A model generated the notes under the pieces. It made no database searches and had not been told where the DNA came from. It saw only the letters and a list, made by a program, of their open reading frames with translations. The translations under genes were made by a program, and so were the position numbers. Positions 16,149 to 25,568 of a stretch of DNA of 64,000 nucleotides are shown here, one piece after another (position 1 is the first letter of the stretch; every line of letters begins with the position of its first letter). Source of the stretch: Spirochaetae bacterium HGW-Spirochaetae-1 (GTDB lineage: Bacteria > Spirochaetota > UBA4802 > UBA5550); NCBI GenBank assembly GCA_002839375.1, contig PGXY01000002.1:1-64000 (forward strand). The letters are read 5' to 3'.

Positions 16149-16538
16149 ATGGATGAATACTACTACAAGGCTCCCTGCCGTGACTGCGGCGGGAAATGCT
16201 GCCAATACATTGCCATCGAAATTGACCGGCCCACAACCAAGAAGGGATATGATTTTATCCGCTGGTACCTGCTCCATAAAAATACCAATGTTTTCGTGGA
16301 TCATGATAGTAAATGGCATGTGGAGTTCAGGACCGAATGCGAGGAACAGGAGTCCCAGGGCCGATGTGAAATTTATGACCGCAGGCCGAAAATTTGCCGG
16401 GATCACGGGATCGAGGAAGGAGACTGCGAATATTATGACCTGCCTTACAGCCTTTATTTTACTACCGAGTCGGAATTTATCACATATCTTGAAGGAAAAG
16501 GCATAGATTGGCGCTATAGAGAACAGGGAGGATTGTAA
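16149..16538 (+). CDS. YkgJ-type Cys-cluster protein
   Basis: A 129-residue protein of the YkgJ (UPF0153) zinc/iron-chelating type. The N-terminal cluster CRDCGGKCCQ (10-19) and later CEEQESQGRCEIYDRRPKIC match the family's CxxCxxxCC and CxxYxxRPxxC pattern. Biological role is unknown; members may carry a metal or Fe-S cluster. GAGG lies ten bases upstream of the ATG. It precedes the LysM/M23 gene by 32 bp. Confidence 0.8.
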   Translation: MDEYYYKAPCRDCGGKCCQYIAIEIDRPTTKKGYDFIRWYLLHKNTNVFVDHDSKWHVEFRTECEEQESQGRCEIYDRRPKICRDHGIEEGDCEYYDLPYSLYFTTESEFITYLEGKGIDWRYREQGGL

Positions 16539-16570
16539 AGGTTGGCGGTGAATATTCCGATTAAGTAAGT

Positions 16571-17668
16571 ATGAAAAGAAGGCTTACATTCGGGGTTATT
16601 TTAGCGCTCATGCTTCTTGTTCCTGTCATTATACTGGTGTCCTCCATGACGGGAAGCGCCGATGAGCCCACTCCCCGGGAGAATATTGACCTGGAGAACG
16701 CTATCATCATCCGTGAACTGCAGATGGATTCCCGGGACCCCCTGAAGGACGAGGACCCCGCCGAGGGCGGGATAATCTATGATGATTCTTTCGATGATTT
16801 TCTGTTCAGTAAGGATTTTAAAAACAATAAAAATACTCCCGCCGTTAAAAAGCAGCGAAAGGAAACGCCCGTCAGCGTCATGGAAAACCTCAAAAAGAAG
16901 GATGGGCGGTGGCATAGTACTCCCTATACAATCCGGAAAAACGATAATTTATGGATAATCGCCCGTAACTTCGATACGGACCACCGTCTCATAATAAAAG
17001 TGAATGGAATACGCAACCCCGACCGGCTGATGTTCGGTAGAGTGATAGATGTGCCCAATCGCAGGGGTTTTTACTACAAGGTAAAAAGGGGCGATACCGT
17101 GAGCGGACTGGCACTGCGGTTTAAAATTTCCAGTAGTGATATTACGGCCCAGAACGATATCCGGAAGGGACTCATTCGCCGGGGAGAGAGGCTCTTTATT
17201 CCCGACGCTGTTCAGCCTGGACCGGTGCGTGAAAAATCTGAAAACATCGCCGGGAAAACACGGCACTCTTCCGTGACCCGGAGCGGTCTCGCCTTTGCAT
17301 GGCCCCTGAGGGGTAAAATTACCTCGGGATTCGGCACACGCAGGGACCCCTTTTCCGGGGAAAGAAAGTTCCACTGCGGCATTGATATAAGCGTCAACGA
17401 GGGAACGGGTATACGGGCGGCTGCTGACGGGAGGGTCATCTTCAGCGGCTGGAAAGAGGGTTACGGCAATGCGGTCATCGTGCGTCACCGCAACGGGTAT
17501 ATCACCGTGTACGCCCATAACAGTAAAAATATGGCGGAGCTGGACGCCCTGGTGAAAAAGGGGGAGATTATAGCCCTTTCGGGACAGACCGGTGCCGTGA
17601 CCGGGGCGCACCTCCATTTTGAGATACGGAAATATCTTACTCCTCTTAATCCATTGCGGTTTTTGTAA
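16571..17668 (+). CDS. LysM/M23 peptidase
   Basis: A 365-residue cell-envelope peptidoglycan hydrolase or activator. An N-terminal hydrophobic segment (residues 6-27) is a signal anchor. Two LysM peptidoglycan-binding repeats follow (about 118-162, YTIRKNDNLWIIARNFDTD; about 168-212, YKVKRGDTVSGLALRF). The C-terminal domain is an M23 endopeptidase with FHCGIDIS and GAHLHFEIR, which hold the zinc ligands (His and Asp in HxxxD, and His-x-His). The site looks complete. The gene ends one base before the start of the TPR protein gene, so translation is probably coupled. Confidence 0.88.
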   Translation: MKRRLTFGVILALMLLVPVIILVSSMTGSADEPTPRENIDLENAIIIRELQMDSRDPLKDEDPAEGGIIYDDSFDDFLFSKDFKNNKNTPAVKKQRKETPVSVMENLKKKDGRWHSTPYTIRKNDNLWIIARNFDTDHRLIIKVNGIRNPDRLMFGRVIDVPNRRGFYYKVKRGDTVSGLALRFKISSSDITAQNDIRKGLIRRGERLFIPDAVQPGPVREKSENIAGKTRHSSVTRSGLAFAWPLRGKITSGFGTRRDPFSGERKFHCGIDISVNEGTGIRAAADGRVIFSGWKEGYGNAVIVRHRNGYITVYAHNSKNMAELDALVKKGEIIALSGQTGAVTGAHLHFEIRKYLTPLNPLRFL

Positions 17669-17669
17669 T

Positions 17670-18746
17670 ATGTCGGTAAAAAAAGTCATAATCCATCTGC
17701 TATCCATGATTATTGTGCTCTCGGCAATGCGGTCTGCCTCAGCGGCCGATCTCATGAAAGACAAACTCATGACCACCAAGGTTTTTTACTCCCAGACCGA
17801 TGTCAAGGGATGGAAAGCCGTGATCAGGGGAAAGGCCATGAGCTTCTCCGTGCAGACTGAGCTCGATAAGAACGATCTCCTTGACCGGCTGTGCGACAAG
17901 AGCACCATCACGGTACGGCTCTACGGCCGGGAGGGACTGAAGGTGGGCGATGAGCTTTTTGTCGTTAACGGGAAGAACCTGGTAACGGCGCGCATCAAGA
18001 TAACCAGAATTTACCGGAGCAAGTCTTTCGGGGACATGCTTACGGGAAACGGAAGCTTCCGTCAGTGCGCCGTCAATGACCGGGTGGTACAGAGACTCTC
18101 CGATGAATTTTCGCGCTATGCCTATATCAACAAGGCCCGGGGCGATTATTTCGTCGAGAACGGCGAGTCGGGTAAGGCCATTGCGGAATATAAAAAGGCA
18201 CTGGAACTCGATTCGGGCAATCCCGAGGCCCACCTGTCCCTGGGTTATATTTACCTGAAACAGGGCCTCCTGCAGTTCGCCTTCAGGGAATTTTCCGAGT
18301 CTTACAAGAGAATGGGGCGCCTCTATGATAACGAGGACAGGTACCTGCTCCTGCGGGGCCTGGCCGAGATCCGCTTCAGGGAAGTTTACGATTCCTATCT
18401 TCCCGAAACGGCGCGGAACAAATACCGGGAAGAGGGAGTGGGATATTGCCGTGAGGCGCTGACGATATATCCCGATTCAATAGATATCAATTATTTCCTG
18501 GGCAGATTCCATTTCAAAAAGTCAGCCATGCCTGAACCGGAGGACCGGACGGCCAGGGATTATTTCCTGAAGGTGCTGGAGCAGAATCCCGAGCATGTAG
18601 AGGCGAATATTGCCCTGTCGGAACTCTATTTCAAGCATAAGAACAGGGAAAAGGCCCGTTTTTACGCTGAACAGGCTCTGAAAGGGGACCCGGCCAGTGC
18701 ACGTGCCCGTCAGCTCATGATATATATTGACCGGTATAACCAGTAG
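17670..18746 (+). CDS. exported TPR-repeat protein
   Basis: A 358-residue protein with a signal peptide (MSVKKVIIHLLSMIIVLSAM..., cleaved near ASA-AD) followed by a domain of about 100 residues with beta character, including KVGDELFVVNGKNLVTARIK, and then tetratricopeptide repeats at about 150-340 (AIAEYKKALELDSGNPEAHL, YFLKVLEQNPEHVEANIALS, ARFYAEQALKGDPASARARQ). It is a likely periplasmic scaffold. The ATG at 17670 begins one base after the M23 gene's stop and has no separate strong ribosome-binding site, which argues for coupling and a joint envelope function. Confidence 0.75.
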   Translation: MSVKKVIIHLLSMIIVLSAMRSASAADLMKDKLMTTKVFYSQTDVKGWKAVIRGKAMSFSVQTELDKNDLLDRLCDKSTITVRLYGREGLKVGDELFVVNGKNLVTARIKITRIYRSKSFGDMLTGNGSFRQCAVNDRVVQRLSDEFSRYAYINKARGDYFVENGESGKAIAEYKKALELDSGNPEAHLSLGYIYLKQGLLQFAFREFSESYKRMGRLYDNEDRYLLLRGLAEIRFREVYDSYLPETARNKYREEGVGYCREALTIYPDSIDINYFLGRFHFKKSAMPEPEDRTARDYFLKVLEQNPEHVEANIALSELYFKHKNREKARFYAEQALKGDPASARARQLMIYIDRYNQ

Positions 18747-19031
18747 CTCCGCTACCCGTATTCTTTTCTGTCATCCTCGTGGTGCCGGTCTCTTTTCGCT
18801 TCCCGATGTAATGACTTTCTTTCTATCCTCTCCAGCATGATTCTGTGATATTTAAAGATTAAAGAAAGGATGCCGGGACGGTAAATTTTACTTGTATATT
18901 AGAAACAATATGTTAATCTAACCGGATTATTTTTCATTAAAGAAAGCCTGTAATTGCTGAAATAGACGTTTTTATATAGAAAAAGGTCGTAATTCCGATT
19001 CCTGCCAATCAATAAGAAGCAGGTTCGTGGA

Positions 19032-19529
19032 TTGACGCCGGGAGTATATCGGTCCATCATGATTGTTACTGTTTTATTACTTCTCCTTGTGTTGTCCTTT
19101 ACTATACATATAGCCTTTCTTGCATCCTATGTATCGAGCCAGACACCGGAACGGAAGAAGCAGTTTCTCACCGCCTTTCTTGTAACGGGAGCTACGAACA
19201 TGGGCGTCATGGTGGGCATCATCATCGTGACTATGAAGTATCCCGAACTTATCCAGAAGGTGGACCTGAAGTTTGTGCTGTGGCTTCTTTCGGGCATGGC
19301 TTTTATAATTGTTTTTTTTCTGCAGATCCACGTGTTTGTCAATATCTACCGCAGGGCGCAGAACCCGGACTTTTACGATGTTAATTTTTTCGGCAAGAAG
19401 GTCTATCGAAAGGGGATCATCAAGCAGAGTGAATTTATCTCGGTTTTCGGCTCTGTGCCCGTATTTCTCCTCATCGGTGCCTATTTTGTAGCCAGGCTGA
19501 TCAATATGATTCTGTACGGCCACCTGTAA
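19032..19529 (+). CDS. four-segment membrane protein, unknown
   Basis: A 165-residue integral membrane protein with four hydrophobic stretches: about 10-32, 47-66, 84-105 and 136-160. A charged loop (PDFYDVNFFGKKVYRKGI) joins the third and fourth. I do not recognise the family. The reading frame opens with TTG at 19032; an ATG at 19059 is the other candidate, and neither has a strong ribosome-binding site. The preceding 285 bp hold no visible gene. Confidence 0.5.
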   Translation: MTPGVYRSIMIVTVLLLLLVLSFTIHIAFLASYVSSQTPERKKQFLTAFLVTGATNMGVMVGIIIVTMKYPELIQKVDLKFVLWLLSGMAFIIVFFLQIHVFVNIYRRAQNPDFYDVNFFGKKVYRKGIIKQSEFISVFGSVPVFLLIGAYFVARLINMILYGHL

Positions 19530-19643
19530 ACATTTCCTGTAAATTATTCACCACGGACTACAAAAACCATAAATCCATTCTCCGTGACCTCCGTGTCTCC
19601 AGCGAAGGACAGTACACGGGTGGAGAGTTTCCGCTATATCGGC

Positions 19644-20774
19644 TTACCGGGTAAATCGGCTTATCAGTTCGATATGATGCGTTCCGGGAAACATGTCTAT
19701 AAAGGTCAGCCTGTCCAGAGTATATCCTTCTTTAATGAAATCCGCCGTGTCGCGGGAGAACGTGGAAGGATTGCAGGAAACATATACCAGGACCGGGGCC
19801 TTTATGGCATTGATGGTTTTCCGGGCCTTTTTATCCAGGCCCGCCCTGGGCGGGTCGGCTATGATGGCGCGGGGGCTGTGCCTGCCCGGGTGGATGTCAG
19901 CCGCGGCCATGGCCTGGAAGCTGACATTTGTTATCCCGTTAATCTTTGCGTTTTGAACGGCATGGCCGATACTGGACCTGTCCATATCCACACCCGTTCC
20001 GCCCAGTGATCTGCGGGCCAGCGCCAGGGTAAAGAAACCCACGCCGCAGCCGATATCGAGGAAGGTATCTTTGTCGGTCAGTCCTGCATAGTCAAGCACC
20101 GTGGTCAGCATTTTTCCCCTGAGGAAACGGTTGGCCTGGAAAAAATTCCAGATGTCCCGGGAATATTCCAGTCCCTGCTCCCGTTCCGACATGGTATGGG
20201 ACTCCTTGTCTGAAAAAAAGATCCTTCCCTCGGCGTCAATGGCCAGCCGGTACCCCGTACCATCACTGGTGTGGTCCATCATGGCCCTGTTCAGGGATTG
20301 TTCCAGCAAAAGGCAGCCTTCTCCCTGGAAGGGAATCAGGCTGTTTGTGCCCCGCTCAAAAAAACCTGCCCGGCCCTGGAAAAGTTTTACCGTTCCATGG
20401 CTGCGGTAGTGAAAGCGGTCATGATGCATTGTCTCAATGGGGGGTATGTCGGTTCCGGATATCTTGCCAACGCGGGTGAGACTGTCCTCGATGATCATTT
20501 TTTTCCAGGCCAGTTCCGATTCGTAACCGGCACACAGGTAGCTGCAGCCGCCGCATTGTGGATACAGGGAGCAGAGGGGAGTAATGCGCAGCGGCGATGG
20601 TTGCAGGATTTCAACTATCTCCCCGAAGGAATAGCTTTTGCTTTCCCTGGTTATTGTTACGGCCACTTCCTCGCCGGGAATGGCGTCGGGAACAAAGATA
20701 ATTTTGCCTTCGATGGCGGCCAGGCAGTATCCGCCGTATACGGGTTTATCCACTGTTACTGTTATAGTATCCAT
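19644..20774 (-). CDS. RlmD/TrmA-family RNA m5U methyltransferase
   Basis: Uses SAM to methylate C5 of a uridine in rRNA or tRNA. A TRAM RNA-binding domain (1-60) leads to a Cys cluster CSLYPQCGGCSYLC for a 4Fe-4S site, then the methylase domain with FLDIGCGVGFFTLALA, ADPPRAG and YVSCNPSTFSRD, whose Cys is the nucleophile, and a closing HHIELISRF with the general-base Glu. At 376 residues it is shorter than RlmD (about 430), but all catalytic pieces are there. Whether it targets 23S rRNA or tRNA cannot be decided by eye. Confidence 0.85.
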   Translation of the reverse strand: MDTITVTVDKPVYGGYCLAAIEGKIIFVPDAIPGEEVAVTITRESKSYSFGEIVEILQPSPLRITPLCSLYPQCGGCSYLCAGYESELAWKKMIIEDSLTRVGKISGTDIPPIETMHHDRFHYRSHGTVKLFQGRAGFFERGTNSLIPFQGEGCLLLEQSLNRAMMDHTSDGTGYRLAIDAEGRIFFSDKESHTMSEREQGLEYSRDIWNFFQANRFLRGKMLTTVLDYAGLTDKDTFLDIGCGVGFFTLALARRSLGGTGVDMDRSSIGHAVQNAKINGITNVSFQAMAAADIHPGRHSPRAIIADPPRAGLDKKARKTINAIKAPVLVYVSCNPSTFSRDTADFIKEGYTLDRLTFIDMFPGTHHIELISRFTR

Positions 20775-20914
20775 TTATTTTTTACCCGGAAAATGTCTGG
20801 TGCGGGAATATGCCAATTCCTGATCATATCACAAATTGATGAGATTTATCCCGCAATTTTGTTGACAATACATGCATAAGATGTAAAAAGAAGTAAATCG
20901 GTATAATGTACGGT

Positions 20915-20956
20915 AATAACGCATAAAATACAAGTATTTGATAATCATGCGTTATT
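20915..20956. repeat. compound inverted repeat between iclR and RlmD-like gene
   Basis: AATAACGCAT (20915-20924) and ATGCGTTATT (20947-20956) are perfect 10-bp arms. Inside them, AAATAC (20926-20931) and GTATTT (20934-20939) form a second inverted repeat. A further palindrome GTACATTGTAC lies just downstream near 21020. The pair could act as a weak terminator for iclR or as an operator of the RlmD-like gene. No T-run follows it. Confidence 0.4.
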
Positions 20957-21040
20957 GTCGAATAAATTACATGATATTTCTATTAAAGTACTCAGCATGG
21001 TAACGATCTTTTAAAACAGTACATTGTACATCATTGTGCC

Positions 21041-21829
21041 CTATTCCTGATAGCCCAGCTGGCGTGATACCTCGCGCGATGTATTCTTGACTTCCGCGAT
21101 TATTTCCTCTCGGCACTGGCCTATATGGACGGCATCGCCGGAAATGGCAAAGGCGGCAATAACCTGACCGGTGAAATTGAAAATGGGCGCCCCGATGCCG
21201 GCGAGCCCGATGATGTTCTCTTCATTATCAAAGGCGATGCCGTTATTCCTGACCGTTTCCAGTTCCTGCTTGTACCGGTCGATGTTGCCGATGGAATTCT
21301 GTGTCAGGCAATCGAAGGAATAATCGGCGAGAATCTCGTCCCTTTTATCCTTCCGCATATGGGAGAAGAGTATTTTCCCGATACTGCTGGTATGGGCGGG
21401 AATGAGTGATCCCGACTGGGGAAAGGTCATGAAGCGTTTGTCCGGCTCAACCCTGAAGATGATGAGCACCTGGCTGCCCACGAGCATGCCCACATTCACG
21501 GCTTCCCGATATTTGAAGCAGAGGCGCTCCATCCATACACGGGCCAGGGTCATAATGTCCATGTTTGTCGCGTAGCTCATGCCCAGTTGAAAGAGCTTGG
21601 TTCCCAGGCGGTATTTGGCTGAATGGCGGTCCTTTTCCAGAAGCCGCAGTTCCATGAGCGTGGTGACAATTCCCTGTATGGTCGTTTTCGGCAGGTTCAG
21701 CTTCTGGGCAAAATCACTGATTCCGAGAGGATTCTTCTCACCGATGAACAGGTCCAGTATTTTTGATGCCCGCTGGATTGACTGTATCATGCGGTGTTCG
21801 TGTTTGATTATTTCCGTTTTTTCTGTCAT
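21041..21829 (-). CDS. IclR-family transcriptional regulator
   Basis: A 262-residue DNA-binding regulator with the IclR layout: an N-terminal winged helix-turn-helix at about 14-75 (RASKILDLFIG, LNLPKTTIQGIVTTLMEL) and a GAF-like effector domain at about 90-250 (SLIPAHTSSIGKILFS, ENIIGLAGIGAPIFNFTGQVIAAFAISG). The gene is divergent from the acyl-CoA ligase at 22125, separated by 295 bp with palindromic AT-rich sites, so it most likely controls that gene and perhaps itself. The effector is unknown. Confidence 0.85.
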   Translation of the reverse strand: MTEKTEIIKHEHRMIQSIQRASKILDLFIGEKNPLGISDFAQKLNLPKTTIQGIVTTLMELRLLEKDRHSAKYRLGTKLFQLGMSYATNMDIMTLARVWMERLCFKYREAVNVGMLVGSQVLIIFRVEPDKRFMTFPQSGSLIPAHTSSIGKILFSHMRKDKRDEILADYSFDCLTQNSIGNIDRYKQELETVRNNGIAFDNEENIIGLAGIGAPIFNFTGQVIAAFAISGDAVHIGQCREEIIAEVKNTSREVSRQLGYQE

Positions 21830-21908
21830 ATCATGTACCGGTTGTATTTTACTGCATTAATTTATGAAAAGGCTCTTTTAAATAAGGTTTGTTAAGAAAA
21901 TAAATCAT

Positions 21909-21937
21909 TAATTAAGGAATTAGTTAATTAAATTAAC
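21909..21937. promoter_or_regulatory. AT-rich palindromes in iclR/ligase spacer
   Basis: GTTAATTAAATTAAC at 21923-21937 is an inverted repeat with 6-bp arms (GTTAAT/ATTAAC). A further TTAATTAA lies at 21909-21916. The repeated TTAATTA core recurs near 21984. Placed in the divergent spacer, these are candidate IclR operators. The rest of the 21830-22124 spacer is AT-rich without a gene. Confidence 0.4.
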
Positions 21938-22124
21938 ATCTGTTCATTATTTTATATCACTGTCAAATTCTTTTCTGTTAAGAGTTAATTAGTTGAGAAA
22001 ATCAAATAATAAGTGTGATATAGGAATGGAACCGGTGTTTTATATAGAGCATCAAGGCCTGAACAGGGCAAATCGGGTTTGATATTTTCCCGTTGCCTGT
22101 AAAATAATCCTGCGAGGTAAGCAT

Positions 22125-23864
22125 ATGTACGAAAAAAAACCATGGTTGAAGTTTTACGGCGATGTGCCCCATGAAGTCAATTTCCCCAAAATCAGCATGT
22201 ATGAATCCGTGGCCCTGGCCGTGGCCGATTTTCATGATAGAATAGCCTATGACTTCATGGGTAAAAAGGTCACATACCTGGATTTCAAGAAAGAAATCGA
22301 CCAGTGCGCCAATGCCCTGGCCGCACTGGGCCTTAAGAAAGGAGACCGGGTGACCATTTCCATGCCCACGTCGCCTCCCGGTATAATCTGTTTCTATGCC
22401 GTGAATAAACTGGGCGGCGTAGCCAGCATGATTCATCCCCTGTCCACGGAGAGCGAGATAGAGTTCTACTGCCGGGTGAGCAACAGCCGGTTTGCCCTTA
22501 CCATGGATATGTGGCTCAATGCCTTCAGGCCGGCGGCCCGCAGAGCCGGGGTTGAAAAGGTTCTCATATGCAGGATGCAGGACTATCTTCCCAAACACCT
22601 GGCGAAGCTCTACTGGCTCAAGGCCGGGCGAAAAAATCCTCCCATTCCCAAAGACGATCCCATGATAGTAGACTGGAAGAAATGGGTCATGAAAACGGAA
22701 CATCCCCTGGCTATGCGGGCCAGCGTGGATACCAATGACCTGGCCGTCATTCTCTACAGCGGCGGCACAACGGGAACACCCAAGGGGATCATGCTCTCCA
22801 ATTACAATTTTGTTTCCGAGGGACTCATGTGCGCCAACTGGGTTGGGATGAATCCCGAATATTCCGATATCCTGGCCATGCTTCCCATATTCCACGGCTT
22901 CGGCCTGGGTGTGTGCGTGAACACCGCCCTGTCCAATGGAGGAAAGAGCATCCTGGTGCCCATGTTCGACGCGGATCTGGCTGCCAAGATGATGAAAAAG
23001 AAACCGAACTTTATTATCGGCGTTCCCACTCTCTTTGAAGCGTTGTCAAAAAGTGAAAAATTTAATAAGAGCGATCTTTCTTCCATCTTTGCCTGCTTCA
23101 GCGGGGCCGATACTCTGTCCCGTGTCCTGAAGGAGCGCTTTGAAAATATTGTTGAGCGGCAGGGAGGCAAGGGCGTCCGTCTCCTGGAGGGATATGGGCT
23201 CACCGAGGCGGTAACGGCCATAATGGCCATGCCGGTGAAGGAGTACCGCGAGGGGAGCATCGGTGTGCCTTTCCCCAACATGCTGGCCAAGATAGTGAAG
23301 CGCGGCACGAACGACGAGGCCGCGGCGGGAGAGGAAGGTGAGATCTGCGTTCATGGCCCCGCGGTCATGATGGGCTACCTGGACCTGCCTGAAGAGTCGG
23401 AGAAGGTGTTGAAGAAGCACGATGACGGTCTTATATGGCTGCACACCGGTGACATCGCCACCATGGATGAGGATGGCTTTTTCTACTTCAAACTCAGGGA
23501 GAAGCGCATGATCAAGTCCTCGGGTATGAACGTGTACCCGGCTCAGGTGGAAGGCCACCTGGCGCGGCACGAAGCCGTGGAGGAGTGCTGCGTCATCGGA
23601 GTTCCCGACATGGAACAGGTCGAGAAGGTGAAGGCCTTTGTAGTGCTCAGGAAGGAATTCATTGCCAAGGCCGGTCCGGAACTGGAGAAGGACATCATAT
23701 CGTTCTGCAGAAAGGACCTCATAAAGTGGAGCTGTCCCCGGGAAGTGGAGTTCGTTGACGAGATACCCAAGACAAAAGTGGGGAAAATCGCTTTCAAGGA
23801 ACTTGAAGAGAAGGAGATTGAAAAGCTGAAGGCCGAAGGGAAATTTATCGGCATTCATGCCTGA
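22125..23864 (+). CDS. AMP-dependent acyl-CoA ligase
   Basis: A 579-residue adenylating enzyme that should activate a carboxylic acid with ATP and couple it to CoA. The core motifs are YSGGTTGTPKGIML (P-loop), GYGLTEAVTAI, LHTGDIATMDEDGFFYF with the RMIKSSGMNVYPAQVE hinge region, and the catalytic Lys in PKTKVGKIAF near the C-terminus. All are intact. The substrate cannot be read off; medium/long-chain fatty acid or an aromatic acid is possible. The upstream divergent IclR gene is the likely regulator. GAGGTAAGC precedes the ATG. Confidence 0.88.
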   Translation: MYEKKPWLKFYGDVPHEVNFPKISMYESVALAVADFHDRIAYDFMGKKVTYLDFKKEIDQCANALAALGLKKGDRVTISMPTSPPGIICFYAVNKLGGVASMIHPLSTESEIEFYCRVSNSRFALTMDMWLNAFRPAARRAGVEKVLICRMQDYLPKHLAKLYWLKAGRKNPPIPKDDPMIVDWKKWVMKTEHPLAMRASVDTNDLAVILYSGGTTGTPKGIMLSNYNFVSEGLMCANWVGMNPEYSDILAMLPIFHGFGLGVCVNTALSNGGKSILVPMFDADLAAKMMKKKPNFIIGVPTLFEALSKSEKFNKSDLSSIFACFSGADTLSRVLKERFENIVERQGGKGVRLLEGYGLTEAVTAIMAMPVKEYREGSIGVPFPNMLAKIVKRGTNDEAAAGEEGEICVHGPAVMMGYLDLPEESEKVLKKHDDGLIWLHTGDIATMDEDGFFYFKLREKRMIKSSGMNVYPAQVEGHLARHEAVEECCVIGVPDMEQVEKVKAFVVLRKEFIAKAGPELEKDIISFCRKDLIKWSCPREVEFVDEIPKTKVGKIAFKELEEKEIEKLKAEGKFIGIHA

Positions 23865-23915
23865 TTTTTTCAGGAGTAACGAACCTGGCGGGGAATGCCC
23901 GTGCATCTCCCCGCG

Positions 23916-25469
23916 TTATTCCGAATAGGTTTCCACGTCATTTTTCAGGGTTTCGGCCAGGGATGAGAGCTCTTCCGATGTGCCGGCCAGTTCCTCCGCT
24001 CCGCTGGCAATGGACTGGGTCGATTCATTGATGGTAGTGACGGAACGGGCCACCTCAAAAAAGGCTGTTTTCTGTTCGTTGATGGACAGCCGTATTTCCT
24101 CCGACCTTTGTTCAACGATTCCAACATTTGCGTCAACTTTCCTGTTCTGGTTGACCTGCTGCTGCATGTTCTCATTGATCAGCTGCATCTGCTCCGATAC
24201 GGCATTGATGTTGCCGATTGTTTTCTGCATGACGGCAACGGCATCTCCCACATTGAGCATCCCTTTCTGGACCTCCTTCTCCGTCGTGCTTATGAGCTTT
24301 GATATTTCACTCAGGCTCTGGCTGGTCTGGTCGGCCAGCTTGGAGACCTCGTCGGCCACAACGGCAAAGCCCCGGCCTGCGTCGCCGGCCCGGGCTGCTT
24401 CAATGGCTGCGTTGAGTGAAAGGAGGCTGATCTGGTCCGATATCTGGTTTATAACGTCGACAACACCGGTCATCATCTTGGAGCTGTCGCTGATAGTCGA
24501 CATGGTAGTGCTCATGATGTCCAGTTTCTGCTGGCCTTCGCGGGATTGACGGAATGCCTCGCCGGTGATTTCACCGGTCCTGGCCACTGTTGTGTTCATG
24601 ACCTCTATAAGGGACGAAAGGGACTGGATGCTTGTCATGAGTTCCGATATACTTTTGAACTGGTCGTCCAGGTTCGCCACTGCCAGGTCCATTCCGGCCG
24701 AGACCTCCTCCACGGCCGATGTGATTTCTTCAACGGAAGCGGCCTGGTTCTGTGCGTGGTTTGAGAAAGACGTGGTAGTGCTCGACATCTCCTCCGCCGA
24801 CCCGGCAAGCCTGAAGGAAATATCGGAGATGTGCTCCAGAAGGTTTTTTATGGTGAGGTACTGGCTTCTGGTCGTTTCGGCCTCACTTTCGATATCATTG
24901 ATGGATTCCTTGTTGAACCGAATAATCATCATAGCCAGGCCGTAAATGATGGACATGGAAATCAAGTTCACGATGAGCCCTGTTTTGGCTACTGCAATAT
25001 CAGCCACATTCATGTGCTTGAGAAATAAAAAGAACGTGATATCGGCAATGATGAAAAAAAGCATGAGCATCGATGTCCAGAGCTGTGTGCAGTAGAGTGC
25101 GCTGTAAACGATTCCCACCATTGTCATTACTACCATGGAAGAAAAACCAAGGTTCGGCGTTCCCTTTATCTGAACTGCCAGGCCGGCAAAAATACCTGCC
25201 GAGGTCACTATAGAAGCTAGGTTTGCCGAGGCGTTGTAGCGTCCTTTTTTCAGAAATATCAGGCTGAGAAAAAGCCCTGCAAAGGGAATAGCCGCGATAA
25301 TTAATGGCCTGAGAATGTCACCCCGCGTGACCCAGACCAGCGGTGGTACGAGAACCATGAGTCCCATGATGGCGATATCCATGAATGCAAGGATGCGTAC
25401 CTTGCGAACCAGAATACCGTCCTTTGAATCAAAGGACGAAAGGAAAAATGCGGCTATTGTTTCTTTCAT
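23916..25469 (-). CDS. methyl-accepting chemotaxis protein, membrane-only sensor
   Basis: A 517-residue chemoreceptor. The first 185 residues hold six hydrophobic segments with short loops, so there is no large periplasmic ligand domain. The remainder is the coiled-coil signalling domain with the hairpin tip QISLLSLNAAIEAARAGDAG and then GRGFAVVADEVSKLADQTSQ, which binds CheA and CheW. The ATG at 25469 is preceded by AAGGAA; an in-frame codon at 25493 has none. The gene lies 75 bp from the hybrid kinase, same strand. Membrane-embedded or small diffusible signals are inferred. Confidence 0.85.
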   Translation of the reverse strand: MKETIAAFFLSSFDSKDGILVRKVRILAFMDIAIMGLMVLVPPLVWVTRGDILRPLIIAAIPFAGLFLSLIFLKKGRYNASANLASIVTSAGIFAGLAVQIKGTPNLGFSSMVVMTMVGIVYSALYCTQLWTSMLMLFFIIADITFFLFLKHMNVADIAVAKTGLIVNLISMSIIYGLAMMIIRFNKESINDIESEAETTRSQYLTIKNLLEHISDISFRLAGSAEEMSSTTTSFSNHAQNQAASVEEITSAVEEVSAGMDLAVANLDDQFKSISELMTSIQSLSSLIEVMNTTVARTGEITGEAFRQSREGQQKLDIMSTTMSTISDSSKMMTGVVDVINQISDQISLLSLNAAIEAARAGDAGRGFAVVADEVSKLADQTSQSLSEISKLISTTEKEVQKGMLNVGDAVAVMQKTIGNINAVSEQMQLINENMQQQVNQNRKVDANVGIVEQRSEEIRLSINEQKTAFFEVARSVTTINESTQSIASGAEELAGTSEELSSLAETLKNDVETYSE

Positions 25470-25568
25470 ATGAATTTCCTTGTTGCATAGCAAAATTTAC
25501 TGGTAAAAATAATATGCACAAAAAATAATATTATGCATTATTTTTGTCAAGAAGGATAATAATTCAGG

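Noticed and set aside
22002-22895. Minus-strand open frame opposite the acyl-CoA ligase.
   Set aside because: Antisense to intact ligase motifs and includes part of the intergenic regulatory region; no support.
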